A stretch of 7,369 nucleotides of DNA from CAZBWS01 sp964495705 (GTDB lineage: Bacteria; Pseudomonadota; Gammaproteobacteria; HTCC5015). The DNA is taken from NCBI GenBank assembly GCA_964495705.1, contig CAZBWS010000096.1, positions 1 through 7,369 on the forward strand, in the 5' to 3' direction. The notes below the pieces were generated by a model. The model did not search any database, was not told the DNA's origin, and saw only the letters and a program-made list of their open reading frames with translations. This document shows positions 1-5,956 of the stretch, in pieces (the stretch's first letter is position 1; every line of letters begins with the position of its first letter). A program made the translations under genes and the position numbers.

Positions 1-88
1 CTACTTCGGGGATCTCCATAAGCAGTTTACTCGCGCAAGTAATGCCGGCCATGCCGGCACCGATGATGGCAACTGACTGAACGCCCAT
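1..88 (-). CDS. FAD/NAD(P)-binding oxidoreductase, N-terminal fragment (amine-oxidase/renalase-like)
   Basis: Only the first 29 residues are inside the window; the gene continues past the left edge. Reading on the minus strand from ATG at 88-86 gives MGVQSVAIIGAGMAGITCAS, a textbook beta-alpha-beta dinucleotide-binding start with the GxGxxG motif at residues 10-15 (GAGMAG) after a hydrophobic strand. This is typical of flavin-dependent amine oxidases, renalase-like proteins and related FAD enzymes that bind the ADP part of FAD with this loop. The ATG lies 7 bases after the TAG stop of the transporter gene at 96-2624, so the two are probably co-transcribed. The Rossmann fold call is firm; the enzyme family and substrate cannot be told from 29 residues. 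Confidence 0.75.
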   Translation of the reverse strand, partial: MGVQSVAIIGAGMAGITCASKLLMEIPEV

Positions 89-95
89 GACCTAA

Positions 96-2624
96 CTAAA
101 ACTTCCCGAAGGGTTTTAACAACACCAGTAAGCGGGGCAACAAAACTAAGTTACACAACAAGGCTACCAACATCGCCAGCCCCGCTAATACGCCAAAGTA
201 AATCGATGGTATAAAGTTCGACATGACTAAAATAGAGAAGCCCATAATAATGGTTAAGGTGGTGTAATACATAGCCTTACCAACACTGGCATGACCATGC
301 AATACCGAGGCTTCGTAGTCGCCACCCGTGCGTTTTAGCTCTTCTTTAAAGTGATAGATATAGTGGATCGCATCATCCACCGCAATACCCACAGTAATCG
401 CGGCAATGGTAATGGTCATCAGATCCAAGGGAATACCCACCCAACCAATCACACCCAAGATTGCCGTAGCCGCGAGAATATTGGGAATAATGGTTACGAT
501 GGATACATATACAGAACGAAACAGCACAATAAACATCAGCATTATGGCCACCATCACCGCTCCCAGTGTCAATATCTGAGAGGAGAATAAACTCTGTAGC
601 ATATTGTTATACAGCACCAACATGCCTGTCATATGCACCTGATCTTCTGCAAAACCTAGCTCATTAATCAGATGTAGGCGAATACGCTCAATTAGCTCAC
701 CGCGGCGTAATTCTTTATTGGAATCAATCACCCGCATCACCAGACGCACCTGATTTGCATCATCACTTAAATACGGGTGTACCAAGGCTCGCTGCATCAC
801 GTCAGGCATTTTTTTGCGCAGTATCGCCAGCTCAAAATCTCCTAGAGGGTCATCATTATTGACCATACGCACCATCTTCACCGCGGTAGACAAGGAGGTC
901 ACCTTGCCGACTTCGGGCAAGCTAGCTAGATAGTCATGCACGCCCTCCAAACGCTCCAGGGCATAACTGTTAAACCAATAGTTCTCTGCTACTGCTTCAC
1001 TTTCTTCGTCTTCATAGTCACCCAGCCAGTCGTCTTCATCATCACCAAACAGTGCTTCAGCTTCGCTCTCCTCTTGCACGGGGTTTTGCAAGCGAGCAAA
1101 GAACGCGGCATCGGCATCCAGCACCACTTCTAAGGGCGTAGTACCGCCAAGCTTCTGATCAATAACCAGCATACCCTGATGAATCTCTGTGTCCGACTTA
1201 AAGTAATCGATAAAACGATTTTCCACTTCTAAGCGGGTAATACCAACGGCCGTCAGAACCATCGCCAGCGCACTCAACAGTAAAACGAGCTTGCCATGTT
1301 TTAAGGTAAAGCGACCAATCGCAACGGTAACGGCTTCAGTATTATCGTGGGGTGATGAGGCCTGGCTAGGCTTCAACCATTGTAGACCTAAGGGGAAGAC
1401 AATAAAGCTCACCATAAAAGCCAGTGCCACGCCGCACATCATCATATAGCCAAAATCAATCACGGGGCGGATGCCGCTCACAATCAAGGAACCAAAGGCC
1501 ACGATGGTGGTGATCGTCATATAAAAACACGGCAATGCCATTTCGCGCATCGTCTGCACAATCAAATTGTGATGTGTCTCGGTGGGATTTTCCGACTGCA
1601 TTAGACGATAGCGCACAATCAAATGAATATTCATCGACAAGGTTATGATCAATAACAGGGACACATAGTTAGAGGAGATTACCGTAATCGGCCAGTCCAG
1701 CAAGCCTAGCAAACCCGTAGTCACAAAGGCGGTTATCGAGCAAGCAATTAGCGGTAGCAAGACCCAGCGCGCTTGGCGGAAAATCACCGCCAGCGTTATA
1801 ACTAACAACAACAGAATGCCAAGGCCAAAGACGATTAAGTCCTTGCGGATAAAGTCGATCATATCGGTAGCAACCATGGACGGCCCGCCAAGAAATAACT
1901 CCGCATGCTCGCGATGCGCGTCCATCACTGATCGAATAATGCGGATATGCTCAGCGCGAGCATTATTCGCCGCACTTTGATATTGCGTAAAAATCTGTGA
2001 GGCCTGAGCCAATGCTTCCAACTCTGCGGTGGTGAGCTGTCGCTCCAACTTAATCAGACGCAAGCTATTGCGCGCCTTTAACAATTCAAAAAATTGCTCG
2101 TCGCGCTCAAAGGTTAACAGCATAGCGGTAACCTTACCGTCCGTGCTCACTAGGTTGTCACCATAGGCTACCCCGTGGCTTAACTCTCTGCGAGCCATGT
2201 CTATATTGGTTTCAGGGGATAGCACCGTGCGCACCCCTCCCGACAAATCGCTCAAGCCGATGCGCGGGCTATCAATTAAAGGCGCATCTAACAGAGTGAA
2301 CACATCACTCAATAGCGGCACGGCCTGTTTTAAGCTGTCTCGCAGACTGGCGATGTTGCGAATAGAGGTGTCCGACAGTAAATCCCCATCCGCGGGGCGA
2401 TAGGCAATAAACAGAAAGTCTTCCGAGCCGTAGCGCTCGGCAATTTCACGGTAATAACGCAGGTCCGCATCATTTTCTAAGACCAAGGCATCCGCCGAAG
2501 CATCCATACGAAACTGCGTAATAAAATAGCCACTTGCCACCAGCAAAGTCAGCAGGGCAAGCATTAAAAAGCGCGGTTTTCCAAAAACAACGGCTTCATA
2601 CCACCCAGCCAGTGTAGTTTTCAT
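96..2624 (-). CDS. RND/MMPL-family membrane transporter
   Basis: An 842-residue protein with the duplicated layout of RND/MMPL transporters. One helix (about 17-36) is followed by a large extracytoplasmic domain (about 37-260) and a five-helix bundle (about 262-415). The second half repeats this: helix 445-465, loop domain to about 685, then five more helices. The C-terminal half carries the family's paired acidic residues in GIAVDDAIHYIYHF (Asp750-Asp751), which in RND proteins relay protons. The matching place in the N-terminal half reads TLSMNIHLIVRY (Ser330-Met331-Asn332) and lacks the Asp pair. The second periplasmic domain contains a very acidic stretch at residues 518-547 (16 of 30 are Asp or Glu). 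The start is supported by AAGGA at 2636-2640, 11 bases from the ATG. It is probably an inner-membrane proton-driven exporter of a lipid or hydrophobic compound; the substrate is unknown. No adaptor or outer-membrane gene is adjacent. Confidence 0.9.
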   Translation of the reverse strand: MKTTLAGWYEAVVFGKPRFLMLALLTLLVASGYFITQFRMDASADALVLENDADLRYYREIAERYGSEDFLFIAYRPADGDLLSDTSIRNIASLRDSLKQAVPLLSDVFTLLDAPLIDSPRIGLSDLSGGVRTVLSPETNIDMARRELSHGVAYGDNLVSTDGKVTAMLLTFERDEQFFELLKARNSLRLIKLERQLTTAELEALAQASQIFTQYQSAANNARAEHIRIIRSVMDAHREHAELFLGGPSMVATDMIDFIRKDLIVFGLGILLLLVITLAVIFRQARWVLLPLIACSITAFVTTGLLGLLDWPITVISSNYVSLLLIITLSMNIHLIVRYRLMQSENPTETHHNLIVQTMREMALPCFYMTITTIVAFGSLIVSGIRPVIDFGYMMMCGVALAFMVSFIVFPLGLQWLKPSQASSPHDNTEAVTVAIGRFTLKHGKLVLLLSALAMVLTAVGITRLEVENRFIDYFKSDTEIHQGMLVIDQKLGGTTPLEVVLDADAAFFARLQNPVQEESEAEALFGDDEDDWLGDYEDEESEAVAENYWFNSYALERLEGVHDYLASLPEVGKVTSLSTAVKMVRMVNNDDPLGDFELAILRKKMPDVMQRALVHPYLSDDANQVRLVMRVIDSNKELRRGELIERIRLHLINELGFAEDQVHMTGMLVLYNNMLQSLFSSQILTLGAVMVAIMLMFIVLFRSVYVSIVTIIPNILAATAILGVIGWVGIPLDLMTITIAAITVGIAVDDAIHYIYHFKEELKRTGGDYEASVLHGHASVGKAMYYTTLTIIMGFSILVMSNFIPSIYFGVLAGLAMLVALLCNLVLLPRLLVLLKPFGKF

Positions 2625-2742
2625 ATAAAATACATTCCTTTATCGGCCACAAGTGCCGCTAGCCATACAATTTGCGCAAAGAGCGCTAATACTACCCAGA
2701 CCCACCCAAAGAGTCACGCACCAGTCGCACGGAGTTAACCCA
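2625..2742. promoter_or_regulatory. Divergent intergenic region with a perfect 10-bp palindrome
   Basis: This 118-base gap separates the divergently read transporter gene (minus) and ycgL (plus), so both promoters should lie here. It contains the perfect palindrome TTTGCGCAAA at 2671-2680, which could be an operator, and a TAATAC hexamer at 2687-2692 that could serve as a plus-strand -10 element, though no good -35 is found at the right distance. Ribosome binding sites at each end are clear: AAGGA (minus, 2636-2640) and GGAG (plus, 2731-2734). Promoter positions are inference only. Confidence 0.3.
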
Positions 2743-3009
2743 ATGTTGTGTTTTGTTTATAGAAGTCGCCAGCAATACGATATGTATCTTTACATTACTG
2801 AAAAGGATCAGTTCGATGCCATCCCCGAAGCATTGATGAAAAAATTCGGCAGCCCCGAGTTTGCCCTAGACTTTGAACTCACCCCCGAGCGCAATCTCGC
2901 CCGTGCCGACACCGCCGAAGTGATCAAAGCCCTAAAAGACAATGGCTACTACCTGCAAATGCCGGACAAGATGGCCATCCTCAACCCTATCGACACGAAA
3001 TTCAACTAA
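2743..3009 (+). CDS. ycgL: YcgL domain-containing protein
   Basis: An 88-residue protein beginning MLCFVYRSRQQYDMYLYI, recognised as the small YcgL family common in gammaproteobacteria. The family's role is unknown; it is usually a cytosolic single-domain alpha/beta protein. The conserved opening 'C.vYrS..k..mYLYi' pattern and the 'GFPEF/GSPEFALDFELTPERNLAR' type centre are present, with the expected length of about 90 residues. The frame is open upstream to 2653, but the start at 2743 is preferred because it matches the family N-terminus and has GGAG at 2731-2734, 8 bases upstream; the extra 30 residues would be unrelated sequence. The stop codon abuts the start of rlmM with no gap, so the two genes form an operon. 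Confidence 0.92.
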   Translation: MLCFVYRSRQQYDMYLYITEKDQFDAIPEALMKKFGSPEFALDFELTPERNLARADTAEVIKALKDNGYYLQMPDKMAILNPIDTKFN

Positions 3010-4086
3010 ATGATCGGCTCAACGCTACTCACCGTCACCCATCTTATCCTGTACTGTCGCCCGGGTTTTGAAGCGGAATGCGCCCAAGAAATACAGGACA
3101 AGGCCAATGCCCTAGAAATCTTTGGCTATGCCAAAACGACCACCGGCAGTGCCTATGTGGTGTATGAGTGCTACGAGCCCAACGGCGCTGTGCGCCTGGT
3201 TGAAGAAATTAACTTCCTAGACATGATCTTCGCGCGCCAGTGGTTTGCCGCTCTGCCGCAGATCAAAAACCTACCCCAAGAAGATCGCGTCACCCCCATC
3301 ATGGAAGCGGCGCAGCTCTTAGGTCACAAATTCAGCTTCCTACAAGTGGAAACCGCCGACACCAACGAAGCAAAGGAAGTACTGAGCTTCTGCAAGAAGT
3401 TCACCTCCCCCCTATCGCGTCACCTGCGTAAACAGGGGCTTTTACTAGAAAGCAAAAAAGCCCCCGTGCTACATGCATTCTTCTTAGACTCTAGCCAGTG
3501 CTACTTGGGTTATTCCCCCGTAAACAATCACAGTGATTGGTTTATGGGCATCCCTCGCTTGAAGTTTCCCAAGGACGCTCCGAGCCGCTCCACGCTCAAA
3601 CTAGAAGAAGCCTGGCTACATTTCTTGGATGATCAACAGCAAGAACAGGAGCTGCGCGCAGGCATGACCGCTGTAGACCTAGGCGCTGCGCCCGGTGGCT
3701 GGACCTGGCAGTTTGTGAATCGCAGTATCCGCGTGGCCGCCATAGACAATGGCCCGATGAACCCAGAGCTGATGGACAGCGGCATTGTTGAACACCTCAA
3801 GGTTGATGGCTTTAGCTACTGGCCCCAGAAAGAAGTTAACTGGTTAGTCTGTGACATGGTTGAGAAACCCATCCGCATAGCCGACTTAATGGTTAAATGG
3901 GTCGCTGAGGGAAAATCCGAACGCGCCCTATTCAATCTAAAACTGCCGATGAAAAAACGCTATCAAGAAGTGCAAAAGTGCTTTGCCTTAATTGATGAGA
4001 AAATGGCAGGGCAGAAATACATCTTACAGGCCAAACATCTATTTCATGATCGTGAAGAGATTACGGTGTTGTTGCGGAAAGTTTAA
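3010..4086 (+). CDS. rlmM: 23S rRNA 2'-O-ribose methyltransferase (C2498)
   Basis: A 358-residue protein close to E. coli RlmM (366 residues) along its length. RlmM uses S-adenosylmethionine to methylate the ribose of C2498 in the peptidyl transferase centre of 23S rRNA. The N-terminal part (about 10-190) matches the THUMP-like RNA-binding half, with LYCRPGFEAECA near the start and IFARQWF. The C-terminal FtsJ/RrmJ-type Rossmann domain carries SAM motif I DLGAAPGGW at 223-231. By analogy with RrmJ, catalytic-type residues are Lys197 (SRSTLKLEEA), Asp282 (VCDMVEKP), Lys311 (NLKLPMKKRY) and Glu349/Glu350 (HDREEIT). The ATG follows the TAA of ycgL directly and has no good Shine-Dalgarno, so translation is probably coupled. 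About eight residues precede the usual family start, but no other start codon is available. Its TAA overlaps the stop of the opposing gene. Confidence 0.96.
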   Translation: MIGSTLLTVTHLILYCRPGFEAECAQEIQDKANALEIFGYAKTTTGSAYVVYECYEPNGAVRLVEEINFLDMIFARQWFAALPQIKNLPQEDRVTPIMEAAQLLGHKFSFLQVETADTNEAKEVLSFCKKFTSPLSRHLRKQGLLLESKKAPVLHAFFLDSSQCYLGYSPVNNHSDWFMGIPRLKFPKDAPSRSTLKLEEAWLHFLDDQQQEQELRAGMTAVDLGAAPGGWTWQFVNRSIRVAAIDNGPMNPELMDSGIVEHLKVDGFSYWPQKEVNWLVCDMVEKPIRIADLMVKWVAEGKSERALFNLKLPMKKRYQEVQKCFALIDEKMAGQKYILQAKHLFHDREEITVLLRKV

Positions 4087-4418
4087 TCCTGCATTTCACT
4101 AACCGCTAACACAGCCAATTGAACTGTCGGAAATGCTATCTTTGCAATACAGCAACTACCTAACTGGGAGGCGTGCCTTCTTATTAGCTCCACCACTTCA
4201 CCCAGATCCATAGCCTGCAGCTTTGGCTGTAGATGAACGTGGTCATTTTCATAGTCAAAGCGAAACACCGCGCCATCAGAATCGATCAATATATCTTCAG
4301 GCTCATAAGCAAAGGCATGCAGATCGGCATCAGCACTCCACTCTTCCTGAGAACCAACAAAGCCCAGCTCATCTTCACCCGTGTATTTGATGATGCTTGG
4401 CCAATGGATCACGGACAT
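4083..4418 (-). CDS. DUF4144-like protein
   Basis: A 111-residue acidic protein opening MSVIHWPSIIKYTGEDELGF. The 'i.WP.iIK..gddEL' opening and length of about 100 residues fit the uncharacterised DUF4144 family of gammaproteobacteria; this is family recognition from memory and not proven here. The middle (FRFDYENDHVHLQ) and the C-terminal 'DLGEVVELIRRHASQLGSCC' region followed by FPTVQ look like a small folded cytosolic domain with no signal peptide or membrane segment. It starts 2 bases after the stop of the 76-residue gene at 4421-4651, so both form a tight two-gene unit. It converges on rlmM, and its TAA (4083-4085 read in reverse) overlaps the rlmM TAA. No function is known. Confidence 0.8.
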   Translation of the reverse strand: MSVIHWPSIIKYTGEDELGFVGSQEEWSADADLHAFAYEPEDILIDSDGAVFRFDYENDHVHLQPKLQAMDLGEVVELIRRHASQLGSCCIAKIAFPTVQLAVLAVSEMQD

Positions 4419-4420
4419 CG

Positions 4421-4651
4421 CTAAAGTTTGGCTTTTATCTTTTCTAAGGCATTACGCATTTCATCACTGGGCGACGCATCACTGACCTGAGTAAATTCAT
4501 ACTCCCCTGCCTTATCCGTTTCCGACATCATCAATACCGCATCGCTGCCCTCAAGCTTCACCTTGGCTGAGCCGCCGCCTTTAAGCACCTTCTCAAGTGC
4601 TTTATGGGTGTCGGGTTCTATTGGGATTATGCTGTTGTTTAGTTTTTTCAT
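4421..4651 (-). CDS. Small protein of unknown function, upstream partner of the DUF4144-like gene
   Basis: A 76-residue protein I do not recognise. It is Lys- and Glu-rich with a Gly-rich turn (KGGGSAKVKLEGSDAVLMMS, residues about 24-43), then a polar stretch and a likely C-terminal helix (SDEMRNALEKIKAKL). It has no signal peptide or membrane helix. The pattern 'helix, glycine turn, two short strands with LEGSDAVLM' loosely resembles the front of Phd/YefM-type antitoxins, but no classical toxin follows, so that idea is weak. It lies 2 bases before the DUF4144-like gene in the same direction. No clear Shine-Dalgarno precedes the ATG at 4651; the upstream bases are A+T-rich (TATTTATACA directly before ATG), so initiation may be weak or near-leaderless. 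Confidence 0.7.
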   Translation of the reverse strand: MKKLNNSIIPIEPDTHKALEKVLKGGGSAKVKLEGSDAVLMMSETDKAGEYEFTQVSDASPSDEMRNALEKIKAKL

Positions 4652-4685
4652 TGTATAAATAGATATTGATTAGCCGTTGTTTAAT

Positions 4686-4740
4686 CTAATAGCGAACACA
4701 GTGCTATAGCCATTAGAACACTGTCTCTGCTGACTATTAG
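4686..4740. repeat. Two-step imperfect hairpin after the six-helix membrane protein gene
   Basis: An inverted repeat with outer arms CTAATAG (4686-4692) and CTATTAG (4734-4740), and inner arms ACAGTG (4698-4703) and CACTGT (4719-4724). The spacers are 5 and 9 bases and the terminal loop is 15 bases. The outer arm includes the TAA stop of the gene at 4737-5336. It may fold at the 3' end of that gene's mRNA, but there is no T-run, so it is not a standard Rho-independent terminator. An overlapping alternative pairing, GCGAACAC (4692-4699) with GTGTTCGC (4740-4747), competes with it. Confidence 0.45.
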
Positions 4741-5336
4741 TGTTCGCGGGGAACACGCATCAGGCAAAGCGCCAAGAGTAAGGTTGCAAGAACACCTGAG
4801 CCTCCAGCAAAAGCAGAAGGTAGAAAGGCGTCTCGTCCAAACGTGATCAACACGGCATTAGTTAACATAGCAACAACGCCAAGCAAGGCAGTTAAACCAC
4901 CCAATGCCTTGGCTCCTTCTGCCAATTTAGCAACACCAAAAATAAGTGCCGCAAAGCCCAGCAAAAACTTTGCTGCGTAATAGATCATAAAGGACAGCGC
5001 GACGACAGCACCCGCCATAGGCTCAAGTGTCTCGGATTGACTAGCGGCTTGGCGAAAGGGCCCAAACATAGTCAGGCCAATACTAGCCTGTACCACATTA
5101 AATACCGCACTGACCGCAATGGCAGACCACCCTACTTGATAGTGTTTAGACTGCACCATTGCGGCCCCAGCAAACGCAGCTAGAACAGTGAACAACAAGC
5201 CTTCTAATCCCCATAAGATTTGTCGAGGAACGTTAAACTCTGCAAGGTACAATACCGTATACAGCGCTTGTGTAACGACCAAGGCTAACAGCAGATACGC
5301 TGTGACTTGAGCAACTTGTTTATTTGTAAACTGCAT
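4737..5336 (-). CDS. Six-helix integral membrane protein of unknown function
   Basis: A 199-residue, strongly hydrophobic protein with about six predicted membrane segments (roughly 10-31, 41-61, 70-90, 109-136, 145-166 and 173-193) joined by short loops. It ends in a short basic/polar tail, MRVPREH. Most segments are rich in Ala, Leu and Val, without charged residues that would suggest a known transporter family. I do not recognise it. The start is supported by AAGG at 5346-5349 (minus strand), 9 bases upstream. A TACAAT hexamer overlapping a 13-base dyad at 5369-5381 could be its -10 region, though no good -35 is seen. It is separated from the downstream 76-residue gene by 85 bases holding a hairpin, so it is probably its own unit. 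Base composition is like the chromosomal genes to its left, unlike the A+T-rich genes to its right. Confidence 0.82.
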   Translation of the reverse strand: MQFTNKQVAQVTAYLLLALVVTQALYTVLYLAEFNVPRQILWGLEGLLFTVLAAFAGAAMVQSKHYQVGWSAIAVSAVFNVVQASIGLTMFGPFRQAASQSETLEPMAGAVVALSFMIYYAAKFLLGFAALIFGVAKLAEGAKALGGLTALLGVVAMLTNAVLITFGRDAFLPSAFAGGSGVLATLLLALCLMRVPREH

Positions 5337-5368
5337 AGGGAAATACCTTCTATTTATGTATTCGACGG

Positions 5369-5381
5369 TTATTGTAAATAA
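5369..5381 (-). promoter_or_regulatory. Symmetric dyad overlapping a possible -10 of the membrane protein gene
   Basis: TTATTGTAAATAA is symmetric around GTA (TTATT / AATAA). Read on the minus strand it includes TACAAT, close to the -10 consensus, 33 or so bases before the ATG at 5336. It could be a promoter element with an overlapping repressor site. No matching -35 hexamer is seen, so this is a suggestion only. Confidence 0.25.
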
Positions 5382-5450
5382 GGTTAACGTATCACGGTTT
5401 CTTTAGATCTCTATCTTAATTTCAAAAACCGTGGTTTGTCTCTGTTTATC
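5382..5450 (-). repeat. Candidate degenerate attC site downstream of the DUF3024 gene
   Basis: A 69-base imperfect inverted repeat just after the DUF3024 stop codon. It has a perfect 8-bp stem, CACGGTTT (5393-5400) with AAACCGTG (5426-5433). It is bracketed by GGTTAAC (5382-5388; GTTAACC on the minus strand, one mismatch to the GTTRRRY core) and GTTTATC (5444-5450; GATAAAC on the minus strand). The two-stem layout and length resemble the clear attC at 6437-6501, but the spacers are uneven (4 and 10 bases) and the R'' box is poor. It may be an eroded cassette end or merely a hairpin at the 3' end of the gene. No T-run follows, so it is not an obvious terminator. Confidence 0.35.
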
Positions 5451-5458
5451 GCACTAAA

Positions 5459-5806
5459 CTAGCCAAAAAAACAAGCATTAGCATCCTCGTTAACTATAGA
5501 TAAAAACTCTTCGAAGTACTTTACGCTCGGTGCAGGTGTATAGCTATGCCACTTTAAATCCTGACGCAGCCAATATACTTTCCAGAGTTTCTCTTTTTTA
5601 ATGTATGTTGCTTTGGCGAATGGAGTTTCTATTTTCTTTTCTGGGTTTTGCCATTCTGGCCGAATCTCGAACAGTTCTACACTTTGACTTTCAATTCGGT
5701 AGCCTAAATCGAATTCATTACGTATATGAACCGGGGGCCGCCTTACATCGAGAAATTTCTCAACTTCCCTTTCGCATCTTTTAACTTCAAATTCACTTAT
5801 TGCCAT
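5459..5806 (-). CDS. DUF3024 domain-containing protein
   Basis: A 115-residue cytosolic protein that fits the uncharacterised DUF3024 family over its full length. The marks are RRPPVHIRNEFDLGYRI (22-38) with QSVELFEIRPEW (41-52), then KATYIKKEKLWKVYWLRQDL (65-84) and KWHSY (85-89), and the ending EDANACFFG (107-115). The many aromatic and basic residues (two WxxxW-like strands) suggest a compact beta-rich fold, possibly nucleic-acid binding, which is inference. The start agrees with the family's usual opening, although the Shine-Dalgarno is weak. An attC-like element lies upstream (5840-5956) and a weaker one downstream, so it is probably an integron cassette gene or a former one. It is transcribed in the same direction as its neighbours and has no visible promoter of its own. 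Confidence 0.88.
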   Translation of the reverse strand: MAISEFEVKRCEREVEKFLDVRRPPVHIRNEFDLGYRIESQSVELFEIRPEWQNPEKKIETPFAKATYIKKEKLWKVYWLRQDLKWHSYTPAPSVKYFEEFLSIVNEDANACFFG

Positions 5807-5839
5807 ATCAGGTATCTACTTTTTGTGAGTGATTTGGAA

Positions 5840-5956
5840 ATGTAATGCCGCACAGGCAGACAAATAATTGTGGCTTTTGTGTAAGATTGCGCAGCCACAC
5901 AAAAGGCGCAGCGCTTTGGCTGTCCAGCGAAGCGGTTGTGCCCTCATTTGTTATGT
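5840..5956 (-). repeat. attC-like recombination site with eroded R' core
   Basis: About 117 bases between the four-helix membrane protein gene and the DUF3024 gene. On the minus strand it begins with R'' ACATAAC (5950-5956), which includes the TAA stop of the membrane protein. Paired arms are GCACA/TGTGC (5937-5941 with 5850-5854) and TGTC/GACA (5921-5924 with 5859-5862). An internal perfect 9-bp hairpin, CTTTTGTGT (5874-5882) with ACACAAAAG (5897-5905), sits in the variable part. The closing R' should read GTTRRRY but is ATTACAT (5840-5846), so the conserved G at the crossover is missing. The length is within the usual attC range. The site is attC-like but possibly inactive. Confidence 0.6.

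Noticed and set aside
351..1133. Short plus-strand frames opposite the transporter gene (351-590, 936-1133), and another at 2197-2403
   Set aside because: They are shadows of the minus-strand transporter, with repetitive His/Asn/Gln or hydrophobic content and no ribosome binding sites.
2653..2742. N-terminal extension of 30 residues on YcgL
   Set aside because: The family starts at MLCFVYRS and a GGAG site precedes that ATG; the extension falls in the divergent promoter region.
3240..3431. 63-codon frame inside rlmM
   Set aside because: It is an out-of-frame shadow within a strongly conserved gene.
4421..4651. Phd/YefM-type antitoxin with the next gene as toxin
   Set aside because: Only a loose pattern match; the DUF4144-like product shows no toxin family motif.
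5393..5433. Rho-independent terminator for the DUF3024 gene
   Set aside because: The 8-bp stem has a 25-base loop and no T-run on the minus strand after it.
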